64,000 nucleotides of DNA from DASSQJ01 sp963730165. GTDB taxonomy: Bacteria > Actinomycetota > Actinomycetes > Actinomycetales > Dermatophilaceae. The DNA is taken from contig CAVSQS010000002.1 of NCBI GenBank assembly GCA_963730165.1, positions 310,001 to 374,000 on the forward strand, in the 5' to 3' direction. Positions 42,138 to 50,323 of the stretch are shown here, piece after piece. The translations under genes were made by a program, and so were the position numbers. Under the pieces are notes generated by a model. The model ran no database searches. It was not told the origin of the DNA and saw nothing but the letters and a program-made list of their open reading frames with translations. How positions within the stretch are numbered: position 1 is the stretch's first letter; every line of letters starts with the position of its first letter.

Positions 42138-43478
42138 ATGGTCGCGTTCGCCGACCGAGCCGACGCAGGTCGCCACCTGGCGCGCTCGCTGCAGCACCTG
42201 GCCGGAGAGGACGTCGTCGTCCTCGGACTTCCGAGGGGAGGGGTACCTGTCGCCGCCGAGGTCGCCCGTACCCTCGACGCGCCCCTCGACGTCATCCTCG
42301 TCCGCAAGCTCGGGGTGCCGGCGCAGCCGGAGCTCGCGATGGGAGCGATCGGGGAGGGCGGCATCCGCGTGGTCGACGACGCACTCGTCCGCCGGCTCGG
42401 GGTGACTCCCGCCCAGGTTCGGGCCGTGGAGGAGCACGAGAGCCGCGCCCTCGAGCACCGGGCCGCGCTCCTGCGCCGCGGCCGGTCGCCGGTGAGCCTG
42501 GACCACCGGACCGTCGTCGTCGTCGACGACGGCATCGCCACGGGCTCGACCGCCCGCGTCGCGTGTCACGTCGCCCGCCGGAAGGGCGCCCGACGGGTGG
42601 TGCTCGCGGCCCCGGTGGGCCCGCAGGACAGCGTCCACCGCATCCCCGAGGCCGACGAGGTGATCGTCGCCGCGACACCGCACCCGTTCGTCGCCGTCGG
42701 CAACCACTACCGCGACTTCACCCCGACGAGCGACGGTGAGGTCGTCGACCTCCTCGAGAACGTCCGGCACGAGCGGGCGACCCGGGGCCACACGGAGGGT
42801 GACCTCTCCGGGTCGGTGGACCGCGACGTCGAGATCCCGGTCGGCCGGGTCCGCCTCGGGGCGCACCTGACCCTGCCCCACGACGCGCACGGGGTCATCG
42901 CCTTCGCCCACGGCTCCGGCAGCGGGCGGCACAGCCCGCGCAACCGCCACGTCGCGCGGGTCCTCGTCGAGGCCGGGTTCGGCACCCTCCTGCTCGACCT
43001 CCTCACCCCCTCCGAGGAGACCGACCGGGCCAACGTCTTCGACATCCCGCTGCTCGCCGCCCGGCTGCGCGGGGCAACGGCCTGGTTGGCCGCGGAGCCG
43101 CTCACCGCCTCCCTCCCCGTCGGCTACTTCGGGGCGAGCACCGGCGCGGGCGCCGCCCTGGTCGCGGCCGCGGCAGAGGGCGACCGTGTCGGGGCCGTGG
43201 TCTCGCGCGGCGGACGTCCGGACCTCGCCGGTGACCACCTGGGCCTCGTCCGGTCGCCCACGCTCCTCGTCGTCGGAGGTCGCGACGAGACGGTCCTCCT
43301 GCTCAACCGCCGGGCACGTTCACGGATGTCGTGCGAGACGGCGCTCGAGGTCGTGCCGACCGCCACCCACTTGTTCGAGGAGCCCGGCACCCTCGACGAG
43401 GTCGCCCGGCTCGCCGCCCGCTGGTTCCGCCGGCACCTGGCCCCGGCGCTCGAGGGGGTCGGTGAGGCACGGCGATGA
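42138..43478 (+). CDS. phosphoribosyltransferase fused to dienelactone-hydrolase-like domain
   Basis: A 446-residue fusion. The first 210 or so residues are a PRTase-fold domain (VVVLGLPRGGVPVAAEVART and VVVVDDGIATGSTARVA, the PRPP loop). From about residue 235 there is an alpha/beta hydrolase with FAHGSGSGRHSPRN, GYFGASTGAGAALVAAA (serine nucleophile), GGRDETV and TATHLFEEPG (histidine). The architecture resembles Rv0571c of Mycobacterium tuberculosis, a DosR-regulon gene of unknown function (from memory). ATG 42138 is chosen because GAGGTGA lies five bases before it. The stop overlaps the next start (ATGA), so it works with the erythromycin-esterase-like protein. Confidence 0.85.
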   Translation: MVAFADRADAGRHLARSLQHLAGEDVVVLGLPRGGVPVAAEVARTLDAPLDVILVRKLGVPAQPELAMGAIGEGGIRVVDDALVRRLGVTPAQVRAVEEHESRALEHRAALLRRGRSPVSLDHRTVVVVDDGIATGSTARVACHVARRKGARRVVLAAPVGPQDSVHRIPEADEVIVAATPHPFVAVGNHYRDFTPTSDGEVVDLLENVRHERATRGHTEGDLSGSVDRDVEIPVGRVRLGAHLTLPHDAHGVIAFAHGSGSGRHSPRNRHVARVLVEAGFGTLLLDLLTPSEETDRANVFDIPLLAARLRGATAWLAAEPLTASLPVGYFGASTGAGAALVAAAAEGDRVGAVVSRGGRPDLAGDHLGLVRSPTLLVVGGRDETVLLLNRRARSRMSCETALEVVPTATHLFEEPGTLDEVARLAARWFRRHLAPALEGVGEARR

Positions 43479-44794
43479 CTGCCCCGTCTCCCCCGGGAGA
43501 GCTCGACGTGCTCGAGCAGGTCCGCGGGCTCGCCCGCCCGCTCGTCACCCCCGCCGACCTCTCCCCCGTCGTCGAGGCCGTCGGCGCCAGCCGGTTCGTC
43601 TGTCTCGGTGAGGCCTCCCACGGGACGCACGAGTACTACCGGTGGCGGGCCGAGCTGAGCCGACGGCTGATCGAGGAGCGCGGCATCACGTGGATCGGCG
43701 TCGAGGGCGACTGGCCCGACTGCTCCCGCATCAACCGGTGGGTGCGTGGCCTGGCCCACGACGAGCTCGACGCCCGGGGCGTCCTCGCCGGCTTCGAGCG
43801 GTGGCCGACGTGGATGTGGGCGAACACGGAGGTCGCCGACTTCCTCGACTGGCTGCACGACCGGAACCTCGCCCGGCCGCCCGAACGCCGGGTGGGCTTC
43901 TACGGCCTCGACGTGTACTCGCTCTGGGACTCGCTCGCCGAGGTCATCGGCTGGCTCGACGCGCACGCCCCGGAGGCGGTCCCGGCGGCTCTGCGGGCCT
44001 GGCGCTGCTTCCTGCCCTTCGGCGAGGACCCGCACGGCTACGCCCGCGCCACGCGGCTGGTCCCCGAGTCGTGCGAGAGCGAGGTCGTCGACCTCCTCGT
44101 CGAGGTGCGTCGCCGGGTGCCCCTGCTCGAACCGGTCGACGAGGCGACGTTCGCCGTCGCCCAGAACGCCGAGGTCGCGGCCGGGGCCGAGCGGTACTAC
44201 CGCACGATGGTGCGGGGCGACCGGACCTCGTGGAACGTCCGCGACCACCACATGGTCGACACCGTGGACCGGCTCGCCCGCCACCTGGGCCCGTGGTCCA
44301 AGGGCCTGGTGTGGGCGCACAACACCCACGTCGGCGACGCCCGCGCCACCGACATGGCGCGCTCGGGGATGGTCAACGTCGGACAGCTCGTCCGCGAGCG
44401 GCACTCCGGCGAGGGCGTCGCGCTCGTCGGCTTCGCGGGCCACCGCGGGACGGTGCTCGCCGGGTCGGAGTGGGGCGCACCCGAGCGCGTGATGCCGCTG
44501 CCGGTCGCGCGTGCCGGCAGCCTGGAGGACCTCCTCCATCGGGCACTCGGTGCCCCCGCGACGATCGTGCTCCCCGAGGATCGCGGGGCCTCCTGGCTCG
44601 GCCGCACCCTGGGCCACCGGGCCGTCGGTGTCGTCTACGACCCCGCCCGGGAGGCCGCCAACTACGTGCCGAGCGTCCTCGGCGAGCGGTACGACGTGCT
44701 GCTCTGGTTCGAGGAGACGCGGGCCCTGCGGCCGCTGCACCACGAGGCCCGCCCGAGCCGGCCCGAGTACGAGACCGAGCCGACCGGCTTCTGA
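43475..44794 (+). CDS. erythromycin esterase family protein
   Basis: A 439-residue member of the EreA/EreB-like superfamily. VCLGEASHGTHEYYRWRAEL and GVEGDWPDCSRINRWV carry the glutamate and histidine pairs that form the active site in EreA. GLVWAHNTHVGDARATDM has a further conserved histidine. Proteins like this are common in actinobacteria and most are not resistance enzymes. In mycobacteria the domain is fused to a PRTase (Rv2030c, from memory), which matches the coupling here to a PRTase-hydrolase gene. Function is unknown; macrolide resistance should not be assumed. Confidence 0.85.
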   Translation: MTAPSPPGELDVLEQVRGLARPLVTPADLSPVVEAVGASRFVCLGEASHGTHEYYRWRAELSRRLIEERGITWIGVEGDWPDCSRINRWVRGLAHDELDARGVLAGFERWPTWMWANTEVADFLDWLHDRNLARPPERRVGFYGLDVYSLWDSLAEVIGWLDAHAPEAVPAALRAWRCFLPFGEDPHGYARATRLVPESCESEVVDLLVEVRRRVPLLEPVDEATFAVAQNAEVAAGAERYYRTMVRGDRTSWNVRDHHMVDTVDRLARHLGPWSKGLVWAHNTHVGDARATDMARSGMVNVGQLVRERHSGEGVALVGFAGHRGTVLAGSEWGAPERVMPLPVARAGSLEDLLHRALGAPATIVLPEDRGASWLGRTLGHRAVGVVYDPAREAANYVPSVLGERYDVLLWFEETRALRPLHHEARPSRPEYETEPTGF

Positions 44795-44813
44795 CTCCCG
44801 CGCGCCCTGACCT

Positions 44814-44873
44814 CTTGCGGATCACCCAGCCCGCGGGGCCTGTCGGGGTCCGCGGCGGTGGGTGATCCGCAAG
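44814..44873. terminator. long hairpin between convergent esterase-like gene and rho
   Basis: CTTGCGGATCACCCA and TGGGTGATCCGCAAG are perfect 15-bp arms. The 30-base loop holds further CCGCGG self-pairing, so the structure is taller. It starts 20 bp after one stop and ends 16 bp before the other, so it probably ends transcription from both sides. Confidence 0.7.
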
Positions 44874-44888
44874 GCGTGGAGGTGGGCG

Positions 44889-46703
44889 TCAGAGCTCGTC
44901 CTCGTCGTCGAGCTTGATCGAGCTGGTCTGCTGGACCTGCACGAGGAACTCGTAGTTGGTCCGCGTCTTCTTCAGCCGGTCGAGGAGCAGCTCGATGCTT
45001 GCCTGCGGGTCGAGCGCCGCGAGCACCCGGCGCAGCTTCCACATGATCTTCAGCTCATCGGGGGCGAGGAGGATCTCCTCACGGCGTGTGCCCGAGTTGT
45101 TGACGTCCACCGCGGGGAAGATCCTGCGGTTGGCGAGGCCCCGGTCGAGCTTGAGCTCCATGTTGCCGGTGCCCTTGAACTCCTCGAAGATCACCTCGTC
45201 CATTCGGGACCCGGTCTCGACGAGCGCCGTGGCGAGGATGGTCAGCGAACCGCCGTTCTCGATGTTGCGGGCCGCGCCGAAGAACTTCTTCGGCGGGTAG
45301 AGCGCCGCCGAGTCGACACCGCCGGAGAGGATGCGACCGCTCGGCGGGGCCGAGAGGTTGTACGCGCGGCCGAGCTTGGTGATGGAGTCGAGGAGCACGA
45401 CGACGTCGTGGCCCATCTCGACGAGGCGCTTGGCCCGCTCGATCGCGAGCTCCGCGACCGTCGTGTGGTCCTCGGCGGGACGGTCGAAGGTCGAGGAGAT
45501 GACCTCGCCCTTGACGGCCCGCTGCATGTCGGTGACCTCCTCGGGCCGCTCGTCGACGAGGACGACCATGAGGTGGCACTCGGGGTTGTTCGTCGTGATC
45601 GCGTTGGCGATGGCCTGCATGACCATGGTCTTGCCGGCCTTGGCCGGGGCGACGATGAGACCGCGCTGGCCCTTGCCGATGGGGGCGACGAGGTCGATGA
45701 TCCGCGTCGTCACGAGGTTCTGCTCGGTCTCGAGGCGCAGCCGCTGCTGGGGGTAGAGCGGGGTCAGCTTGGTGAACTCCGGGCGACGGCGTGCGTCGTC
45801 CGGGTCCATCCCGTTCACCGTCTCGAGGCGAGCGAGCGGGGTGTACTTCTGGCGGTTGTTGCGCGACCCGACGGCCTGCTGCTGGGGCTCCTCGCCCTCC
45901 CGCGGCGCCTTGATCGAGCCGGTGACGGCGTCGCCCTTGCGCAGGCCGTGCCGCTTGACGAGGGCCATCGGGACGTAGACGTCGCTGGGGCCCGGAAGGT
46001 AGCCGGTCGTGCGGACGAAGGCATAGCTGTCGAGGATGTCGAGGATGCCGGCCACCGGCACGAGGACGTCGTCCTCGTGGATGGGCTGCTCGCCCTCGTG
46101 CTGCGGCTGACCGCCGCCGTCCTGACCCTGGCGGCCCCGCTTGTCGCGGCCGCGGCCACGGTTGCGGCGGCGGCGGCTGCGACCACCACCATCCTCGTCG
46201 TGCTGCTGGCCGCGGTCGTTCCGGTCGTTCCGGTCGCCGCGGTCGCGACCCTCCTCGTCGCCGTCGCGGCCCTGCTGGTCACGGTCGCTGCCGCCGTCGC
46301 GAGCCTGCTGCTCACGGTCGCGGCCCTGCCGGGCGCCGCGTCCACGGCCCTGCGCGTCGCGATCGTCCTCGCGCCGGCGGGCACGGTGCTCGGCCTCCTC
46401 GCCCGGCTGCTCGCCCTCGCGGGCGGCGGGCTCCCCGTCGGCGCGCTCGTCGCGCCGCGGCTCGCTGGAGGGGCGCTCGGCGCGACGGGGCCTGGAGGTC
46501 GCGGTGTCGCTGACCGGGCCGCTCTCACCGTTCTGGCGGGCCTTGATGGCGGCGACGAGGTCGCCCTTGCGCATCTTGGCCGTCCCGCTGATGCCCATGC
46601 TCGAGGCGAGGCCCTGGAGCTCGGCCAGGCGCATCGCCGAGAGCGCACCCGATCGACGCGGCCCGCCGGCGGACGACGCCTCGAGTGTGGTGGTGTCTGT
46701 CAC
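44889..46703 (-). CDS. rho: transcription termination factor Rho
   Basis: A 604-residue hexameric RNA helicase that ends transcription. An N-terminal Rho_N helix region (RLAELQGLASSMGISGTAKM) is followed by about 150 residues of R/D/E/G/Q low-complexity sequence, an insert known from actinobacterial Rho and thought to bind RNA or aid condensation. The RNA-binding OSB domain (DILDSYAFVRTTGYLPGPSD) and the ATPase domain (GLIVAPAKAGKTMVMQAIAN, MVVLVDERPEEVTDM, DVVVLLDSITKLGRAYN) follow. GTG 46703 follows GAAGGA, which is part of a 12-bp palindrome. It trails thrB by 220 bp. Confidence 0.96.
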   Translation of the reverse strand: MTDTTTLEASSAGGPRRSGALSAMRLAELQGLASSMGISGTAKMRKGDLVAAIKARQNGESGPVSDTATSRPRRAERPSSEPRRDERADGEPAAREGEQPGEEAEHRARRREDDRDAQGRGRGARQGRDREQQARDGGSDRDQQGRDGDEEGRDRGDRNDRNDRGQQHDEDGGGRSRRRRNRGRGRDKRGRQGQDGGGQPQHEGEQPIHEDDVLVPVAGILDILDSYAFVRTTGYLPGPSDVYVPMALVKRHGLRKGDAVTGSIKAPREGEEPQQQAVGSRNNRQKYTPLARLETVNGMDPDDARRRPEFTKLTPLYPQQRLRLETEQNLVTTRIIDLVAPIGKGQRGLIVAPAKAGKTMVMQAIANAITTNNPECHLMVVLVDERPEEVTDMQRAVKGEVISSTFDRPAEDHTTVAELAIERAKRLVEMGHDVVVLLDSITKLGRAYNLSAPPSGRILSGGVDSAALYPPKKFFGAARNIENGGSLTILATALVETGSRMDEVIFEEFKGTGNMELKLDRGLANRRIFPAVDVNNSGTRREEILLAPDELKIMWKLRRVLAALDPQASIELLLDRLKKTRTNYEFLVQVQQTSSIKLDDEDEL

Positions 46704-46875
46704 GAAGGATCCTTCCCCTCGCTCGTGGTCCGGCGCACTCTGGCCGGTGACTGGGAGAGAGACCACGCCGGACCCCACAGCCGACAGACGGCTGGGACCT
46801 GTGCCCGGATCGTGGTTGGGGCGTACCGCGGCAGTCAACGGGAGATGACCCGGCATCAACTGCGGACGCCCGTCC

Positions 46876-46881
46876 AGAGTA
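46876..46881 (-). promoter_or_regulatory. possible rho -10 element in the thrB-rho gap
   Basis: TACTCT on the minus strand fits TAnnnT. The 220-bp gap that holds it carries no gene I can support and would form a leader of about 165 nt before rho. Rho genes are often autoregulated through such leaders. Confidence 0.3.
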
Positions 46882-46923
46882 CCACCCGTGACCGGCGCCA
46901 CGTGCCCGACCCGGCGAGGCAGG

Positions 46924-47871
46924 TCATCCCGTGGCGATGACCTCCACCACGGCCCCGTGCCCCGGGATCCCGGGGGTCAGGACGCGCCACCCCGGGCCCC
47001 CGTGGGTCCGGACCGCACCGACGCGGTCGCGCAGGGCCAGGACGAGCACCGAGGGTCCGGCACCGGAGATCGCCGCTGCGTGCCCGTCGGCACGCAGCGC
47101 GTCGACGAGCGCCATCGACGAGGGGTAGGAGGGCCGGCGCGCCTCCTGGTGCAGCCAGTCGCGGGTCGCGGCGAGCAGGTGCTCCGGGGCGTCGGCGAGG
47201 GCGTGCGCGAGCAGCGCGCCGCGTGCGGTGTTCGCTGCCGCGTCGGCGAGCCGGACCTGCTGCGGCAGCACCGAGCGGGCCCGGGCGGTCGACAGCTGGG
47301 TGTCCGGCGCGAAGACGACCGGCTCGACGTCCGGGTGGACCCGCAGGTGCACCGTGCGGGTGTCGTCGAGGTCGGTGTCGGACCACGAGAGCGTGACCCC
47401 GCCGAAGACGCTCGCCGATGCGTTGTCGGGGTGGCCCTCGAGTCTCGCCGCGAGCCGGTTGGCGGCATCGAGGTCGGGCGAGGAGGGGTCGGCGACGTCG
47501 CGGCTGACGTCGTGCAGCGCCTGGGCGGCGACGATGCCGGTGACGATCGCCGTCGCGGAGGAGCCCATGCCCCGGCCGTGGGGCACCTCGTTGCGGCACT
47601 CGAGGAGGAGGCCGCCGGGTGGGGCGACCCCGAGCTCGGACCACGCGGTCTGCATCGCCCGGTGGACCAGGTGGCTCGCGTCGAGCGGCACGGCCCCCGC
47701 CCCCTCCCCAGCGACCGTGACGACGAGACCGGGCTGCTCGGTCAGCGTGGCGCGGCAGGTGTCCCAGACGCCGAGCGCGCAGCCGACGGAGTCGAAGCCC
47801 GGCCCGAGGTTGGCGCTGCTCGCGGGGACGCGGACCTCGACGGCCGCACCCGGACGCAGCACCCCGTCCAC
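46924..47871 (-). CDS. thrB: homoserine kinase
   Basis: A 315-residue GHMP kinase that phosphorylates homoserine with ATP. VRVPASSANLGPGFDSVGCA and ECRNEVPHGRGMGSSATAIV (the glycine-rich ATP loop) are diagnostic, and AAISGAGPSVLVLALRDRVG is the third GHMP motif. GTG 47871 follows the thrC stop by two bases. It is the last of the hom-thrC-thrB unit for threonine synthesis. Confidence 0.95.
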   Translation of the reverse strand: MDGVLRPGAAVEVRVPASSANLGPGFDSVGCALGVWDTCRATLTEQPGLVVTVAGEGAGAVPLDASHLVHRAMQTAWSELGVAPPGGLLLECRNEVPHGRGMGSSATAIVTGIVAAQALHDVSRDVADPSSPDLDAANRLAARLEGHPDNASASVFGGVTLSWSDTDLDDTRTVHLRVHPDVEPVVFAPDTQLSTARARSVLPQQVRLADAAANTARGALLAHALADAPEHLLAATRDWLHQEARRPSYPSSMALVDALRADGHAAAISGAGPSVLVLALRDRVGAVRTHGGPGWRVLTPGIPGHGAVVEVIATG

Positions 47872-47873
47872 GG

Positions 47874-48977
47874 TCAGCCCTCGAGCCCGAGCGCGGTCGC
47901 CACCGAGTAGGCGTCCGCGGGGACCCGGACCGGCTCGACGGGCGAGCCGTCGGGCGTGCGGAGCGCCCACTGGGGGTCCTTGAGGCCGTGCCCGGTGACG
48001 GTGCAGACGATGGTGGCGCCCTCCGGGACCACCCCCTCGCGGTGCTTCTTCAGCAGCCCGGCGATGCTCGCCGCCGAGCCGGGCTCCACGAAGACGCCCT
48101 CGGTCTGCGAGAGCAGGCGGTGCGCCTCGAGGATCTCCTCGTCCGTCACCGCATCGATGAGTCCGCCGGACTCGTCGCGCGCCGCCTCGGCCTGGCGCCA
48201 CGAGGCGGGGTTGCCGATCCGGATCGCGGTGGCGATCGTCTCGGGGTGGTCGACGGGGTGGCCGAGGACGATCGGGGCCGCTCCGGTCGCCTGGAAGCCC
48301 CACATCGCCGGACGTCGGGTGGCGACCGGGTCCAGCTGGCGACCTCCGACCCCCATTGTGGGGGAGGCGTACTCGCAGTAGCCCTTCCAGTAGGCGGTGA
48401 TGTTCCCTGCGTTGCCCACGGGTAGGACGTGGATGTCGGGGGCGTCCCCGAGGGCGTCGACGACCTCGAAGGCCGCCGTCTTCTGGCCCTCGATCCGGGC
48501 CGGGTTGACGGAGTTGACGAGGTCGACGGGGTAGGACTCGGCGAGCTTGCGCGCGACCGTGAGGCAGTCGTCGAAGTTGCCCTCGACCTGGATGATGCTC
48601 GCGCCGTGCGCGACGGCCTGGCTCAGCTTGCCCATGGCGATCTTGCCGTCGGGCACGAGGACGGCGCACCTCATCCCGGCCTTGACCGCGTAGGCGGCCG
48701 CGCTCGCGCTCGTGTTGCCGGTGCTCGCGCAGATCACGGCGGCGGCTCCGTGCCGGGCCGCGACCGAGATGGCCGTCGTCATCCCGCGGTCCTTGAAGGA
48801 CGCGGTCGGGTTGAGGCCCTCGTACTTGACGTGCACCTCGGCCCCGACGCGCTCGGAGAGGACGGCGCAGTGGATGAGGGGCGTGCCCCCCTCGTGGAGC
48901 GTGACGACGGGCGAGCCCTCGAGCATCGGGAGGCGGTCGGCGTACTCGCGGATGACACCGCGCCACTGGTGGGCCAC
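47874..48977 (-). CDS. thrC: threonine synthase
   Basis: A 367-residue PLP enzyme that makes threonine from O-phosphohomoserine. KYEGLNPTASFKDRGMTTAI has the PLP lysine, ICASTGNTSASAAAYAVKAG binds the phosphate end, and LPVGNAGNITAYWKGYCEY is typical of the short actinobacterial form. GTG 48977 follows GGAAGGAG. It is separated from hom by three bases. Confidence 0.95.
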   Translation of the reverse strand: MAHQWRGVIREYADRLPMLEGSPVVTLHEGGTPLIHCAVLSERVGAEVHVKYEGLNPTASFKDRGMTTAISVAARHGAAAVICASTGNTSASAAAYAVKAGMRCAVLVPDGKIAMGKLSQAVAHGASIIQVEGNFDDCLTVARKLAESYPVDLVNSVNPARIEGQKTAAFEVVDALGDAPDIHVLPVGNAGNITAYWKGYCEYASPTMGVGGRQLDPVATRRPAMWGFQATGAAPIVLGHPVDHPETIATAIRIGNPASWRQAEAARDESGGLIDAVTDEEILEAHRLLSQTEGVFVEPGSAASIAGLLKKHREGVVPEGATIVCTVTGHGLKDPQWALRTPDGSPVEPVRVPADAYSVATALGLEG

Positions 48978-48980
48978 CGC

Positions 48981-50294
48981 TCAGGCTCCTTCCACGCGCA
49001 TGACGGACGCGACGTCGTCGACCGCTTCGAGCGACGACAGCGCGTCGACCGTGGCCGAGAGCGCCGCGTCCGGCGCCCGGTGGGTGACGACGATGAGCCG
49101 GGCCCGGCCGCCCTCCCCCGCGGCGACCTCCTGACGGACGGTCTCGATCGAGACGCCGTGCTCCGCGAACGCCGCGGCGACCTGCGCGAGCACGCCCGGG
49201 CGGTCGGCGACGTCGAGGCTGATGTGGTACCGGGTGACGGCCCGACCCATGTCGACGACCGGGAGGTCGGCGTAGGCCGACTCGCCGGGGCCCCGTCCGC
49301 CGGCGACCCGGTGGCGGGCCACGGCGACGACGTCACCGAGGACCGCGGAGGCGGTCGGGTCGCCGCCCGCCCCGCGCCCGTAGAACATCAGCTCGCCGGC
49401 CGCGTCGGCCTCGACGAAGACCGCGTTGAAGGCCTCCCGGACGCTCGCCAGCGGGTGGGTCCTCGGGATCATCGCCGGGTGCACGCGCACCGAGACCGCC
49501 TCGGCGCCCTCGACCTGCACCCGCTCGCAGATGGCGAGGAGCTTGACGACGGCGTCCATCTCGCGGGCCGCGCGGATGTCGGCGGCGCTGACCTCGGTGA
49601 TGCCCTCGCGGTGCACGTCGGCCGACGACACCCGGGTGTGGAAGGCGAGGCTGGCGAGGATGGCCGCCTTGGCCGCCGCGTCGAACCCCTCGACGTCGGC
49701 GGTGGGGTCGGCCTCGGCGTAGCCGAGCGCCTGGGCCTGCTCGACGGTCTCGGCGAAGCCGGCGCCCGAGACGTCCATCTTGTCGAGGACGAAGTTGGTC
49801 GTCCCGTTGACGATGCCGATGACCCGCCGGACGTGGTCGCCGGTCAGGGACTCGCGGATGGGGCGGAGGATGGGGATGGCGCCGGCGACCGCGGCCTCGT
49901 AGTAGAGGTCGACGTCGTGTTCGGCAGCCGCCGCGTAGAGGGTGGGGCCGTGCTCCGCGAGCAGCGCCTTGTTCGCCGAGACGACCGAGGCGCCGTGCTC
50001 CATCGCGTGCAGGATCAGGCCCCGCGCGGGGTCGATGCCCCCGATGACCTCGATGACGATGTCGGCGCGCGTCACGAGGCCCTCGGCGTCGTCGGTGAAC
50101 AGGGTCGGGTCGACGGGCACGTCGGGCCGGGGACGGTGCGGCCGGCGCACGGCGATGCCGACGAGCTCGAGCGGCGCACCGGCCCGCGCGGCGAGGTCGT
50201 CGGCGTTGGCGACGAGCATCCGTGCGACCGCGGACCCGACGACGCCGCAGCCGAGCAGGGCGACGCGCAGGGGGGCACCGGGTTCGTGCGGCAT
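48981..50294 (-). CDS. hom: homoserine dehydrogenase
   Basis: A 437-residue NAD(P)H-dependent enzyme that reduces aspartate semialdehyde to homoserine. VALLGCGVVGSAVARMLVAN is the nucleotide site. VIEVIGGIDPARGLILHAME, VVSANKALLAEHG and RVIGIVNGTTNFVLDKM are catalytic-domain motifs. DVADRPGVLAQVAAAFAEHG near residue 355 begins a C-terminal ACT domain, the site of threonine feedback inhibition in relatives. ATG 50294 is chosen over ATG 50306 because GAGGAG is well spaced from the former and too close to the latter. Confidence 0.95.
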   Translation of the reverse strand: MPHEPGAPLRVALLGCGVVGSAVARMLVANADDLAARAGAPLELVGIAVRRPHRPRPDVPVDPTLFTDDAEGLVTRADIVIEVIGGIDPARGLILHAMEHGASVVSANKALLAEHGPTLYAAAAEHDVDLYYEAAVAGAIPILRPIRESLTGDHVRRVIGIVNGTTNFVLDKMDVSGAGFAETVEQAQALGYAEADPTADVEGFDAAAKAAILASLAFHTRVSSADVHREGITEVSAADIRAAREMDAVVKLLAICERVQVEGAEAVSVRVHPAMIPRTHPLASVREAFNAVFVEADAAGELMFYGRGAGGDPTASAVLGDVVAVARHRVAGGRGPGESAYADLPVVDMGRAVTRYHISLDVADRPGVLAQVAAAFAEHGVSIETVRQEVAAGEGGRARLIVVTHRAPDAALSATVDALSSLEAVDDVASVMRVEGA

Positions 50295-50323
50295 GTGGGG
50301 GTCCATCTCCTCGGTGTGGGTGC

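Noticed and set aside
43475..44794. Macrolide resistance gene
   Set aside because: The fold is EreA-like, but core-genome context and coupling to a PRTase fusion do not support a resistance role.
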